NCBI GenBank assembly: GCA_017649605.1
Contig: JAGCGL010000049.1
Location: 1 to 64,000 of the forward strand
Source: Spirochaetia bacterium
Lineage (GTDB): Bacteria; Spirochaetota; Spirochaetia; CADAEX01
Direction: 5' to 3'
DNA length: 64,000 nt
Shown here: positions 8,374 through 17,544 of the stretch, piece after piece
Position numbering within the stretch: the first letter of the stretch is position 1
How the letters are laid out: every line of letters begins with the position of its first letter
Translations under genes and position numbers: made by a program
Notes under the pieces: model-generated
The model's input: only the letters and a program-made list of their open reading frames with translations
Databases searched by the model: none
Told to the model about the DNA's origin: nothing

Positions 8374-9375
8374 CTATCTTTTGAAATAATATATTCCACA
8401 GTTATTAACCGCCTTGTCATCCAGTTCCCAGGAGAGAAGCTGATGCTGCTCCGCCTCCTTGAGGCTGTCTGTCTTATACACAGGGAATTCAACTTCCCAT
8501 CCCATATCCATCATCACATCCACCGGGCCGGTGACACTCTTGGCACCCTGTTCCACCAGCGCAAGCCCTCCGGTTCCCTGCGGGAAAGGAAGCCCTGTCT
8601 CATGCACATACACCTCACGCCCCTGTTCGGCTGCATAGTCGGCAGTTATAAGGGCTCCGGAACGTTTAGGAGCCTGCACTACCACCACTGCCGATGAAAG
8701 GCCGCTTATTATCCGGTTCCGCTTAGGGAATGTGAATTTGGACGGAGGAATTCCAGGGCCGAACTCGCTGAAAATAACACCGCCGTCCTCCAGCATCTGG
8801 TATGCCAGCTTCCGGTTTGCATACGGATAAACCTGATCAATGCCATTGCCAAGCACTGCTATGGCAGGCATCTCTGCGGCCATGTTGCCTATATGGGAAT
8901 GGCGGTCTATACCCAGAGCCAGCCCAGATACAACACGCACACCGTTAACACCGAAACCGAAGCCCATGTCAAAGGCAGCAGAAAGGGCTGCTCCGCTGGG
9001 GTACCGTGTTCCCACAACTCCCACTGTCCTTTCATAGGAAGCAGGAAGAAGACCCCTGTAAAAGAGAATAAACGGAGGATCAAATATCTCTTTCAGCAGG
9101 GGCGGATAGAGGGGACTGAATATGGAGATAAATTTTACGCTGCTTTTCTCCACTGCCTTTATCTCCCGGTCTGCCGCCTTGAATGCGGCATCAAGGGCCT
9201 TTAAGTTTTTGGTAAACAGTCCCGAAATACATTTTTTGACTCCAGATATGGATACTTCCTTGCCGACTCTTTCTTCCAAAAGAGTAAGCAAAGAAATCTT
9301 GTCTCCCATCTCAAGGCCTTTAAGATGTTTAAAAACAAATGCAAGATAATCTTTATTATCCATATCTTTCCTCAT
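8374..9375 (-). CDS. dprA: DprA/Smf, DNA processing protein
   Basis: Rossmann-fold protein that loads RecA on single-stranded DNA in transformation and related recombination. The 333-aa protein carries VGVVGTRYPSGAA, VSGLALGIDRHSHIGNM (usual form SGxAxGIDxxAHxGAL), AVLGNGIDQVYPYANRKL, FSEFGPGIPPSKFTFPKRNRII and VVQAPKRSGALITADYA-type signatures. An N-terminal helical region precedes the Rossmann core, and the C-terminus is not an obvious winged-helix DML1 domain. The start is ambiguous between 9375 (MRKDMDN) and 9363 (MDNKDYL). No other competence genes are in view. Confidence 0.93.
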   Translation of the reverse strand: MRKDMDNKDYLAFVFKHLKGLEMGDKISLLTLLEERVGKEVSISGVKKCISGLFTKNLKALDAAFKAADREIKAVEKSSVKFISIFSPLYPPLLKEIFDPPFILFYRGLLPASYERTVGVVGTRYPSGAALSAAFDMGFGFGVNGVRVVSGLALGIDRHSHIGNMAAEMPAIAVLGNGIDQVYPYANRKLAYQMLEDGGVIFSEFGPGIPPSKFTFPKRNRIISGLSSAVVVVQAPKRSGALITADYAAEQGREVYVHETGLPFPQGTGGLALVEQGAKSVTGPVDVMMDMGWEVEFPVYKTDSLKEAEQHQLLSWELDDKAVNNCGIYYFKR

Positions 9376-9381
9376 TATCCC

Positions 9382-10269
9382 TCAGACTGCCGGATGACTC
9401 CGGTCATAGATCATGCGCAGATCGCTGCGGTCCAGATGGGTATAAATCTGGGTTGTGGAAATATCGGCATGTCCCAGCATCTCCTGTACAGAACGGAGGT
9501 CTGCCCCGTTCCTGAGCATGTGGGTGGCAAAGGAGTGGCGCAGGGTATGCACCTTTCCTTCGATATCTGCGTGTCTTGATATCTCCTTGAACTTCTTCCA
9601 GATTCCCTTGCGGCCTATCTTATGTCCGAAACAATTGATGAACAGATATTCCGACTGCTTCTCCTTAAGAAGGTTTTTCCTTCCCTCCTCCATATATTTT
9701 CTTATCCAGAACAAAGAGACTTCTCCCAATGGAACAATGCGCTCTTTGCTTCCTTTTCCGAACACCCGCACAACACCTTCCTCCGGATAGATGTCGGAAC
9801 ACTTTAAGTCCGATACCTCCGAGATTCTGAGACCGCAGGAGTAGATCACCTCGAACAGGGCCCTGTCCCTTATTCCCGCCGGTTTTCCCAAAGCTATGCT
9901 GTCGAAGAAGGAATCCACCTCGGCATTGCTGAACACCTTGGGCAGAGTATGGCTGCTCTTAGGCATATCAAGAACTGCAACAGGATTGTCCCTGCGGATA
10001 TCCTCCAGCTGCAGGAATTTGAAGAAGGAACGGAGGCTGCTCATGATACGCGACACTGTGCGCGATGTAAGATGCCCTTCCTTGGTACGGCTTGCAATAT
10101 AATTCTCTATGTCAGATGTGGATATGGAAGCAGGAGCAATCTTCTGGTCTCCCAGGTAGGAGATGAACATTCCAATCTCCCGGCTGTAGATCTGCACTGT
10201 TGCATTTGAAAGGTTGAGCTCGCTGATTATGTAGTCCACATAGCTGTCTGCCAGATGCTTTAAATCCAT
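9382..10269 (-). CDS. xerD: XerD-type tyrosine recombinase
   Basis: Second Xer recombinase of this cluster, expected to pair with the XerC-type protein at dif. The start I use is ATG at 10269, which overlaps the ftsZ stop in a TAATG arrangement; the longer open frame upstream lies inside ftsZ and is not coding. The 295-aa protein has R148 (SCGLRISE), K172 (FGKGSKERIVPLG), H241-x-x-R244 (HTLRHSFATH), H267 (MLGHADIST) and Y276 (QIYTHL). Close coupling to ftsZ links chromosome resolution with division timing (inference). Confidence 0.92.
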   Translation of the reverse strand: MDLKHLADSYVDYIISELNLSNATVQIYSREIGMFISYLGDQKIAPASISTSDIENYIASRTKEGHLTSRTVSRIMSSLRSFFKFLQLEDIRRDNPVAVLDMPKSSHTLPKVFSNAEVDSFFDSIALGKPAGIRDRALFEVIYSCGLRISEVSDLKCSDIYPEEGVVRVFGKGSKERIVPLGEVSLFWIRKYMEEGRKNLLKEKQSEYLFINCFGHKIGRKGIWKKFKEISRHADIEGKVHTLRHSFATHMLRNGADLRSVQEMLGHADISTTQIYTHLDRSDLRMIYDRSHPAV

Positions 10270-11477
10270 TACTCTTCTGTCCTTATTCCTGGTACCTTGC
10301 CCCGGAGCCGGTAAATAGCCGGCTGCTCGATATCGCCCCATTCCGCATTGCCCTCGTTCCGGACAGTGCTGCCTGTTCTGGGGGCTGTCCCACTGCTCAT
10401 GCCGCCTTTCTGCATGTCGGTCCATTCCTTGGCGCTCACTACATTAGGCTTGTCAACCTTCGGCCTTGGATGATGGGATTCCAAACCCTTCTGATTCGGT
10501 GGGAAACCTGTGGCAATAATAGTTATGGAAACCCTTTCCTTCATTGTCTCGTCGACCCTCTGGCCGTATATAAGGTTCACATTCTCGTCTGCATTGGAAC
10601 GTACAAGGTTAAGGATTTTCTCAAGGTCGGAAATGGAGAAGTCTGGACCGCTGGTGATATTGATGATTATTCCTGTAGCACCTGTGATATCGGTATTCTC
10701 CTGGATCTTGTTGCAGAGGGCATTGGTAATGGCATCCACAGCCATGTTCTCTCCCTTGCCCTCGCCGATTCCTATGAAGGCCTCACCCTTGCCCCGCATG
10801 ATTGTGTTTATATCGGCAAAGTCAAGGTTGATCTCGCCAGGGATAGTTATAAGGTTTGCAATACCCAGTATTGCATCCCGGAGGACGCCGTCGGCAATCT
10901 TGAAGCCTTCCATCATAGAGACTGTCTTCTCCACCTGGGCAAGCTCCAGAAGCCTCTGGTTGGGAACCACAATAAGAGCATCTACATTTTCCCTAAGTTT
11001 CTCGATTCCTGTAAGGGCATTCTCCATACGCCGCGGACCTTCGCCGTCAAAAGGAGTGGTTACAACAGCTATTGTTAGCTTGCCCATCTCCTTGGCTATC
11101 TTGGCTATGACAGGAGCGCCGCCAGTTCCGGTTCCACCGCCCATTCCGGCAGTGATGAAAACCATGTCGGAACCTTCTATGAACTGCTTTATATCATCTT
11201 TCTGCTCGTTGGCAGCATCCTCGCCTACCTTTGGATTGCCACCGGCGCCCAGACCATGGGTGGTCTCCCGTCCCAGGGGCAGCTGGGTCTCGGCCTGGCT
11301 CCGCTTAAGAGCCTGAAGATCTGTGTTGGCCGCAATGAATATGACATCCTTACGGTTATAATCCTCGATGATACGGTTTACTGCATTGCAACCTGCACCA
11401 CCTACACCTATAACCTTGATTACAGCACTTTCTACAGGACCTAACTTATCTTTGTCCTCAATTATTGTCAGTTCCAT
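10269..11477 (-). CDS. ftsZ: FtsZ, tubulin-like division GTPase
   Basis: Polymerising GTPase that forms the Z-ring at midcell. The 402-aa protein opens with a short N-terminal tail, then VIGVGGAGCNAVNRI, the tubulin signature GMGGGTGTGGAPVIAKIA, the T7-loop NLDFADINTIM (catalytic Asp residues) and a GTPase/C-terminal subdomain to about residue 320. A disordered linker follows, ending in a conserved-type C-terminal peptide IEQPAIYRLRGK that would bind FtsA and other partners. A further GIRTEE tail is present. It lies 19 bp after ftsA. Confidence 0.98.
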   Translation of the reverse strand: MELTIIEDKDKLGPVESAVIKVIGVGGAGCNAVNRIIEDYNRKDVIFIAANTDLQALKRSQAETQLPLGRETTHGLGAGGNPKVGEDAANEQKDDIKQFIEGSDMVFITAGMGGGTGTGGAPVIAKIAKEMGKLTIAVVTTPFDGEGPRRMENALTGIEKLRENVDALIVVPNQRLLELAQVEKTVSMMEGFKIADGVLRDAILGIANLITIPGEINLDFADINTIMRGKGEAFIGIGEGKGENMAVDAITNALCNKIQENTDITGATGIIINITSGPDFSISDLEKILNLVRSNADENVNLIYGQRVDETMKERVSITIIATGFPPNQKGLESHHPRPKVDKPNVVSAKEWTDMQKGGMSSGTAPRTGSTVRNEGNAEWGDIEQPAIYRLRGKVPGIRTEE

Positions 11478-11496
11478 TCTCCCCTCCCCCTATATA

Positions 11497-12834
11497 CTAA
11501 AAATCCTTCATAAAGCTCTTGGTCTTTCCCCAAAGCCATTTACCTACATTCTTAAGAACTCCATCGCCGCTTTCCGATGGCATATCATCGCGGGAACCCA
11601 TGCCTATATCAGGCTTTCTCCTTGCCATCTGAGCCCGGACTCTCATATCAAGCCCCACTTGGGCAAGGCCGATGGCTCCAGAATATTTTGGATTTTTATA
11701 AATTTCGCCATCAATCTTCTTTCCATCTTTCTCTATATCCACAGTAAAACCGATAGGATTTCCTATCCTAACAGGAATCTTGAACACTTCCTCAGCAACC
11801 TCGCTTACTCCTGGAAGCAGAGCACCGCCTCCTGTAAGGACTATGCCGCTGTTCACATACTGCATAGCGTTTGCATCTTCTACTGCCCGTTTAACTTTGG
11901 AGAAAATCTCCCACATCCTGGCCTTGGCAATCTCGCATACCTTAAGGCGGGAGATGCTTCTGTCGCCGAATGTGCCAGATATCAAAGGTATTTCAATAGT
12001 ATCTTTTGGATCCACCAGCGATTCGTGGCAGGCACCCCGGTTAACCTTTATTTTCTCTGCTATTTCGCCGGAAAGCTTGAGCACAGCCGCAATATCGTTT
12101 GTCACATAACGGCCGCCTATAGGAACAACACCTGTAAAGTAGGTGGCACCGTTCATCTGAATTCCAACCTCGGTTGTACCGCCGCCGATATCTATTACCA
12201 TTACCCCGGTCTTTTCCTCCTCCGGGATCAGCACCGACTTGCAGTCTGCAAGTGTTATCGGAACCATGCTCTGTATGCCATATTCAGAACGCTCGATACA
12301 GTTCTTAAGATTTTTCATGGCCGATGTTGAGGCTGTAATTATATGAGCCTTTACCTCAAGCCTGTTTCCGAACATGTTAAGGGGATTCTTTATGCCGCCC
12401 TGATTGTTAACCTTATATTCGATAGGCATGACAAAGAATGTCGCCCGGTCAGGAACCTCTGCGATACCACCGGCTGAGTGCATGGCCGCCTGCATGTTCT
12501 GCTCTGTGATCTCTGGTTTCTCGCCTTTTCTTTTGCTGACCACTCCAAAGGAATTGAGCCCTTTCACATGCTCTCCGCTTATGCCGCAGACTACATCTTC
12601 CACATCCCTGCCAGACATATTCACTGCATCTTCTACAGCCTGGACAATAGATGCGCTTGCAGACTCCTTGTTGATTATCACGCCGTTACGGATTCCGTCG
12701 GACGGGGCATTTCCTACACCCACAACCTTAAGGACAGGCTCTCCATTGCGGTCGGTATCGCATTCTCCTATTACAGCAGTAACATTTACTGTACCGATAT
12801 CAAGCCCTACTACTATGTCTTTAGAATCCATCAT
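11497..12834 (-). CDS. ftsA: FtsA, actin-like Z-ring membrane tether
   Basis: Actin-family ATPase that anchors FtsZ to the membrane and recruits later division proteins. The 445-aa protein shows the phosphate-1 motif VVGLDIGTVNVTAVIGE, the FtsA-specific 1C region (about 85-165), phosphate-2 MVIDIGGGTTEVGI and adenosine motif VLTGGGALLPGV. The C-terminal amphipathic helix GKWLWGKTKSFMKDF serves as the membrane-targeting sequence. Start ATG overlaps the ftsQ stop by 1 nt; two consecutive ATG codons make the precise start uncertain by one residue. Confidence 0.96.
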   Translation of the reverse strand: MMDSKDIVVGLDIGTVNVTAVIGECDTDRNGEPVLKVVGVGNAPSDGIRNGVIINKESASASIVQAVEDAVNMSGRDVEDVVCGISGEHVKGLNSFGVVSKRKGEKPEITEQNMQAAMHSAGGIAEVPDRATFFVMPIEYKVNNQGGIKNPLNMFGNRLEVKAHIITASTSAMKNLKNCIERSEYGIQSMVPITLADCKSVLIPEEEKTGVMVIDIGGGTTEVGIQMNGATYFTGVVPIGGRYVTNDIAAVLKLSGEIAEKIKVNRGACHESLVDPKDTIEIPLISGTFGDRSISRLKVCEIAKARMWEIFSKVKRAVEDANAMQYVNSGIVLTGGGALLPGVSEVAEEVFKIPVRIGNPIGFTVDIEKDGKKIDGEIYKNPKYSGAIGLAQVGLDMRVRAQMARRKPDIGMGSRDDMPSESGDGVLKNVGKWLWGKTKSFMKDF

Positions 12835-13652
12835 CAGCCCTCCTTGACCTTATACACTATCTTGCCACCTCTGAAATCAAGCTCATCGGTCTGCTTATCA
12901 ATTCCGTTTTCTTCCATCACATCCAGGACAGTGAACATCTGCTGGAGCATCCTGTCGCTGATATCCGAGCTGGTGCGTATCCGGATACTGCTGTCAGCAG
13001 GATAGATAACCACATCAAAAGTCCCCTCTGTCTTCTCCACAAATTTAATCTCTGAAATTTTCTCGAAAAGGGTGAAAGAAGACTGCTTTACTGCAGAAAG
13101 CCTGGAAAGATATGGGATGAACATGCTGGGCAGCTGTGTTCCCAGTCTCAAATTCTGGAATGTAAGACCCGAAATGACAGGAAGCTCATAGTCGGTTACC
13201 CCCTCGCCGATCTCGAATATAACCCCTTCCCTGTCCAGTGTCACAGGAACAGTACGTCCCTCCACCTCCATGAAGGCAAGGGCAAAAGGCTCCCGTCCCT
13301 CCACAGTTATTTTTATAAGCGATGGAAAATGTTTCTCCACAGTTGCACCCTGAATCAGGTTGTTCTCCAGAAGGCGTCTCTCAACCTCGGCAGCATCGAT
13401 GGAGAAATAGCTGTCACCATCGGTTATTCCGGCCTGCTCAAGGATCTCGGAAGAAGAAAGCGCCACAGAAGCTGGAGCTTCCACCAGAACCCTCTGGATC
13501 TTAAGGTTCGGTGAGATAAACAACATGAAGGCAGCTTCCATGGACGCAAGACCAAGGATGAAGAGAAAAACAAAAAGGAGGATTTTTTTGTTTACTGTCC
13601 TGTTCTTATGTTTAACCGGGAAATAACCCGTATAAATATCAATACTACTCAT
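12834..13652 (-). CDS. ftsQ: FtsQ/DivIB, POTRA-domain division protein
   Basis: Bitopic membrane protein of the divisome that works with FtsL and FtsB-like proteins. I choose ATG 13652 (MSSIDIYTGYF), preceded by AGAGGAG 7 nt upstream, over an in-frame start 33 nt earlier. The protein is 272 aa: a basic cytoplasmic tail (VKHKNRTVNKK), a TM segment around residues 27-50, a POTRA domain (IQRVLVEAPASVALSSSEI to about residue 120) and a beta domain with ITVEGREPFALAF. It overlaps the ftsW 3' end by 8 bp. Confidence 0.88.
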   Translation of the reverse strand: MSSIDIYTGYFPVKHKNRTVNKKILLFVFLFILGLASMEAAFMLFISPNLKIQRVLVEAPASVALSSSEILEQAGITDGDSYFSIDAAEVERRLLENNLIQGATVEKHFPSLIKITVEGREPFALAFMEVEGRTVPVTLDREGVIFEIGEGVTDYELPVISGLTFQNLRLGTQLPSMFIPYLSRLSAVKQSSFTLFEKISEIKFVEKTEGTFDVVIYPADSSIRIRTSSDISDRMLQQMFTVLDVMEENGIDKQTDELDFRGGKIVYKVKEG

Positions 13653-14763
13653 AGTAATCTCCTCTGTCAGAGCCCCTCGATACATTCAGAAGGAAACCGC
13701 ACATTATCATAGTCACCAGCATGGAGGTTCCACCCTGGGAGAAGAATGGCATGGTAATTCCTGTAGTGGGGAGAAGCTCTGCCACAACAGCAGTGTTAAC
13801 AAGCATCTGGAAGAAGATGCAGGTAGTAAATCCAAAAGCCACATACGACTTGAATTTGTCGGTGGCATTCCATGCAATATAGTAACCCTTGAAAGCCAAG
13901 AAGCCGAACAGCAGGATAATAATAAGGACACCTGCAAATCCCAGTTCCTCGCCTACAATGGCAAAGATAAAGTCAGATTTTGCCTCCGGAAGGCTTCCCA
14001 TCTTATAGCTTCCGCTTCCTATGCCCCGCCCGAAGATGCCGCCCGCAAGGAGCGCCTCCTTGGCCTTTACAATCTGGTAACTGCTTCCCTTGACATCGGT
14101 GTTTCCACCCATGTGGGATGTGAGACGCTCCAGACGATATGGCTCGCTGAGTATGAAAAGAAGGAAGAGAAGCCCCAGGGCTAGCCCCAGAAGGATAAGC
14201 ATTTTAAAGCGGAACTTGGAGACAAAGAACATAGTTCCGCAGAGTCCTACAATAAATAATGTGGTGGATAAATCGCTCTGCAGCCATACTATCTGGATGA
14301 CAATAAGAACCACTGTGAAGACAGATGTGGAATAATACTTCTTACGGCCGCTCTCGACCCTGACAAAGTCGGTGGCCAGGTAGAGGACAAGGGCTATCTT
14401 ATAGAACTCCGAAGGCTGTATTGAGAGGGCTCCGATGCGGATCCACCTGGAAGCACCGTTCACATAACCGTACAGAGGAGGCAGCATATTAAGGGCAAAA
14501 ACTGCAATGAGGAAAAATTTGTTAAGGTTGCTGAAGACATTCAGAGGCATATAGGCCACAATGATGGCAATGATGGAACCCATGCAGAACATAAGGGCCT
14601 GCCGGGATATAAAGTAGGTGAACGGTTTTCCTGAGTTGACAGCATCCGGGTAGGAGGCAGAGAACAGCATGGCCATACCGCTGCCTGCCAGAAGCAGGAT
14701 CACTGCCAGCAGCATTGTATCAAAAGAGGAACCGCGCTGTTTTTCCATCAAGAAACCTTCCAT
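13645..14763 (-). CDS. ftsW: FtsW, SEDS septal peptidoglycan polymerase
   Basis: Multi-pass SEDS-family glycosyltransferase for septal peptidoglycan. The 372-aa protein has about ten hydrophobic segments, SEDS-typical GASRWIRIGALSIQPSEFYKI (read in part), LLQSDLSTT-like WLQSDLSTTLFIV, and the C-terminal FIFAIVGEELGFAG and LLPTTGITMPFFSQGG motifs. A ribosome-binding site AAGGAG lies 4 nt upstream of ATG 14763. No partner PBP (ftsI) gene is present in this cluster, unlike many dcw operons, so the transpeptidase must be encoded elsewhere. Confidence 0.95.
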   Translation of the reverse strand: MEGFLMEKQRGSSFDTMLLAVILLLAGSGMAMLFSASYPDAVNSGKPFTYFISRQALMFCMGSIIAIIVAYMPLNVFSNLNKFFLIAVFALNMLPPLYGYVNGASRWIRIGALSIQPSEFYKIALVLYLATDFVRVESGRKKYYSTSVFTVVLIVIQIVWLQSDLSTTLFIVGLCGTMFFVSKFRFKMLILLGLALGLLFLLFILSEPYRLERLTSHMGGNTDVKGSSYQIVKAKEALLAGGIFGRGIGSGSYKMGSLPEAKSDFIFAIVGEELGFAGVLIIILLFGFLAFKGYYIAWNATDKFKSYVAFGFTTCIFFQMLVNTAVVAELLPTTGITMPFFSQGGTSMLVTMIMCGFLLNVSRGSDRGDYYE

Positions 14764-14776
14764 CAGTCTCCTTTCC

Positions 14777-15859
14777 TTACTGCAGTTTCAGCGATGACAG
14801 GGCCAGTACTACAAAAAGCCCGCCTAAAATCCAGAACCGGGTGACAACCCGGGTCTCCTTCCATCCCAGTTTCTCAAAATGATGGTGAATAGGTGTCATA
14901 AGGAACACCCTCTTCCCTTCATGATTTGCACTGTGTTTCTTTGTATATTTGAAATAGAGGCACTGGATGATCACCGACAATGCCTCGATCACAAATACTC
15001 CTCCGATAAAGATAAGCAGTATCTCTTTCTTAAGAAGAAGCGCCATAAGTCCGATTATGCCGCCCAGAGAAAGGCTTCCGGTATCGCCCATGAACATCTC
15101 GGCAGGATGGCAGTTGAACCAGAGGAATCCTATTGATGCCCCTATAAGAGCAAGGCTTAGAACTGCCAGCTCGCTGCATCCGGACATGAACGGAATATTA
15201 AGATAAGCCGCAAAGTCTGCACGGCCTGTTATATATGCCAGGATCGCAAACCCAATTGCCACCAGGAACACAAGCCCTATCGCCAGGCCATCCAGACCGT
15301 CGGTCAGATTCACTGCGTTGGATGCGCCCACCAGAATTATTATGCCGAAAGGAATATAGAGCAGTCCCAGGTCGCATACCGGATATTTGTAGAACGGAAC
15401 ATAGAGCATTGTAGTGTTATCGTTCCTGTTCAGATAGATAAGGATGACAATGATGGCCGACACAACGATCTGCCACATAATCTTGCGCTTTGGATTGAGC
15501 CCTACAGTATTTTTCATTGTTATCTTGAGCCAGTCGTCGGCAAAGCCTATGCCGCCGAAGCCAAGAACTGCAAAAAGGGAAAGCCAGGTGAAGCTGTTCC
15601 TGAGGTCCTGCCAGAGAAGAACAGAGATAACAATGGCAAAGATGATCAGGATACCGCCCATGGTAGGAGTTCCTTCCTTGACCCGATGGGTCTGTGGGCC
15701 GTCGGAGCGCACCTCCTGTCCCATCTTTTTCTTCTTCAGCCAGCGGATGACACCTGGCCCCATGATAAGGGATATGATAAGTGCTGTAACTGCCGCATAC
15801 GATGCTCTGAAGGTGATGTATTTAAATATGTTTATCTGGGAAGCTAACTCTTTTAACAC
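14777..15859 (-). CDS. mraY: MraY, phospho-MurNAc-pentapeptide transferase
   Basis: Polytopic enzyme that transfers phospho-MurNAc-pentapeptide to undecaprenyl phosphate, making lipid I. The 360-aa protein has the family motifs GTPTMGGI, FADDWLKI (metal-binding Asp pair), NAVNLTDGLDGLA, GFLWFNCHPAEMFMGDTGS and MTPIHHHFEKLGW, in the expected order, with about ten TM segments. Normal length. It follows murF with 1 nt between the genes and precedes ftsW. Confidence 0.97.
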   Translation of the reverse strand: MLKELASQINIFKYITFRASYAAVTALIISLIMGPGVIRWLKKKKMGQEVRSDGPQTHRVKEGTPTMGGILIIFAIVISVLLWQDLRNSFTWLSLFAVLGFGGIGFADDWLKITMKNTVGLNPKRKIMWQIVVSAIIVILIYLNRNDNTTMLYVPFYKYPVCDLGLLYIPFGIIILVGASNAVNLTDGLDGLAIGLVFLVAIGFAILAYITGRADFAAYLNIPFMSGCSELAVLSLALIGASIGFLWFNCHPAEMFMGDTGSLSLGGIIGLMALLLKKEILLIFIGGVFVIEALSVIIQCLYFKYTKKHSANHEGKRVFLMTPIHHHFEKLGWKETRVVTRFWILGGLFVVLALSSLKLQ

Positions 15860-15860
15860 T

Positions 15861-17255
15861 TCATTTACCCCTGCTCTTTAGTTTTTCCACAATCCGTTCC
15901 ATTGCCATGCCCCTGGAGCCCTTTACCACAACCAGGTCCCCAGGGCTGACAAAATCGACAACTGCCTTTTCCAGCGCCTCGTACTCAGGGCTCCAGAAAG
16001 GGCTTTTTCCTGCATCTATAAGTGCATCATAGGCAGCTTTCATCTCGTTTCCGAAAAGGAAGATACCTGATGCATCCGAATAAGAGAGCTTTCGCCCTAT
16101 CTTTGCATGTATGCTGTCGGACTCATCACCCTGCTCCAGGAGAGACCCCAGCACAAACACCACACGTTTCACAGAGGAGGCTGCCTCGGATGCAAAATCC
16201 ACAACTGCCATTACAGCCTCTAAGTTGGCGTTGTAGCAGTCGCACAGAATATCTATGCCGCCGACCTTATAAAGTTCTCCCCGGCCGAACATAGTGCTGG
16301 CCCCTTCCAGAGCCTCTTTTATCTGCGTATCTGTTGCTCCGAAATAGCGTCCAACTGCGGCGGCCGCCATTGCATTCTGGAAGTTGTATTTTCCCATGAG
16401 CGGGAAATGTATCTTCTCTTCCCCCAGAGTGAACTCTGAGCCTTCTGTCCCCTTAAGCTCAAAGCCCTCTGCCATGGAGGCACCATATGTAAAGTACTGC
16501 AGCTCCTCTCCCACCTGATGCTGCAGGTAGTCGGCATAATCGTCGTTCTCGTTCACAAAGCCGGCCTCGAGCGATGGATTCTCGGAGAATATCTTTCCTT
16601 TCTCGAATGCAATGTTGTCCTGCGATCCCAGAATACCTATGTGGGCAGTGCCGATATTGGTCACAACCCCCACCTGCGGATGGAGCACACCAACCAGGGC
16701 ATCCATCTCTCCCTTGTGGTTTATGCCCATCTCGAACACGCCGAACTTGTGTTCAGCACGGATAGAGAACATGGAAAGAGGAAGGCCTATCTCGGAATTG
16801 AGGTTCCCCTTGGAGCATACAGTGCTGCCAAGCTTGGAAAGGATAGAGGCTATAAGCTCCTTGGTGGTGGTCTTTCCGCTTGAGCCTGTTATACCGACCA
16901 TCTTTATAGCCGGGAACTTGTCCCTGTAGAACCGGGCCAGAGCCTGCAGAGCGGCCAGAGCATCCTGAACCTGCAGGATGTAACATTTCCCCGACTCAAT
17001 GGTTTTATTTATGTCAGGAGTCAAGCGCTCCACAACACACATACCAGCTCCTTTGTCTGCTGCAGACGAGACAAAGAGATGGCCGTCGGTCTGTTCCCCC
17101 TTCAATGCGAAGAAGATGGAACCTGGACCGGCCATCCTTGAGTCTGTGCATGCACCTGTAAAATATGTCCCCTCCCCAGAAGACAGCAACTGGCCACCAG
17201 TTGCCTTAACTATTTCATCTACGGAAAGAGCTAGTTCATTCTTGCTCCTCTGCAT
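15861..17255 (-). CDS. murF: MurF, UDP-MurNAc-tripeptide-D-Ala-D-Ala ligase
   Basis: Cytoplasmic ATP-dependent ligase that adds D-Ala-D-Ala to the peptidoglycan precursor. In the 464-aa protein an N-terminal UDP-binding domain (DSRMAGPGSIFFALKGEQTD) is followed by the P-loop GITGSSGKTTTKELI, then SKGNLNSEIGLPLS, FEMGINHKGEMDAL and ILCDCYNANLEAVMAVVDF, and a C-terminal domain with VVVKGSRGMAMERIVEKL. The start overlaps the ftsL-like gene by 20 bp. murC, murD, murE and murG are not in this cluster. Confidence 0.96.
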   Translation of the reverse strand: MQRSKNELALSVDEIVKATGGQLLSSGEGTYFTGACTDSRMAGPGSIFFALKGEQTDGHLFVSSAADKGAGMCVVERLTPDINKTIESGKCYILQVQDALAALQALARFYRDKFPAIKMVGITGSSGKTTTKELIASILSKLGSTVCSKGNLNSEIGLPLSMFSIRAEHKFGVFEMGINHKGEMDALVGVLHPQVGVVTNIGTAHIGILGSQDNIAFEKGKIFSENPSLEAGFVNENDDYADYLQHQVGEELQYFTYGASMAEGFELKGTEGSEFTLGEEKIHFPLMGKYNFQNAMAAAAVGRYFGATDTQIKEALEGASTMFGRGELYKVGGIDILCDCYNANLEAVMAVVDFASEAASSVKRVVFVLGSLLEQGDESDSIHAKIGRKLSYSDASGIFLFGNEMKAAYDALIDAGKSPFWSPEYEALEKAVVDFVSPGDLVVVKGSRGMAMERIVEKLKSRGK

Positions 17256-17544
17256 CCGAATCTACCTGACTCCTTGTCTCTATTATGATTGTCTGCCCTA
17301 CACTTGCGTTGGACAGCTTCATTGTCTCCTTGACATCCTTCACATGCTGTGGAGAGCTGTAAGCCGAAAGAGCTGTAAGCTCCTGCTTGTTTTTCTCGAA
17401 CCACTGCTCCTGCGTGTTCTGATATTCGTTGACCTCGGCCTGAAGCCGCTCGTACTTATATCCCTGGTATATGTTCAGGGCAAACAGCCCCATTATTGCT
17501 ATAACAAGAACTAAAATGACAAAACTGCTCAACTTTCCTTTCAT
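17236..17544 (-). CDS. ftsL: FtsL-like division protein
   Basis: Small bitopic protein of 102 aa with a short cytoplasmic N-terminus (MKGKLSS), one TM segment (about 8-26), then a heptad-rich coiled-coil stretch (YERLQAEVNEYQNTQEQW) and an acidic tail. Sequence similarity within FtsL is generally low; the assignment rests on size, topology and the conserved slot between rsmH and murF. It starts 4 bp inside the rsmH 3' end. Confidence 0.75.
   Translation of the reverse strand: MKGKLSSFVILVLVIAIMGLFALNIYQGYKYERLQAEVNEYQNTQEQWFEKNKQELTALSAYSSPQHVKDVKETMKLSNASVGQTIIIETRSQVDSDAEEQE

Noticed and set aside
10270-10425. Extended N-terminus of xerD
   Set aside because: The extra 52 codons lie inside ftsZ and have no recombinase similarity; the TAATG coupling at 10269 is a better start.
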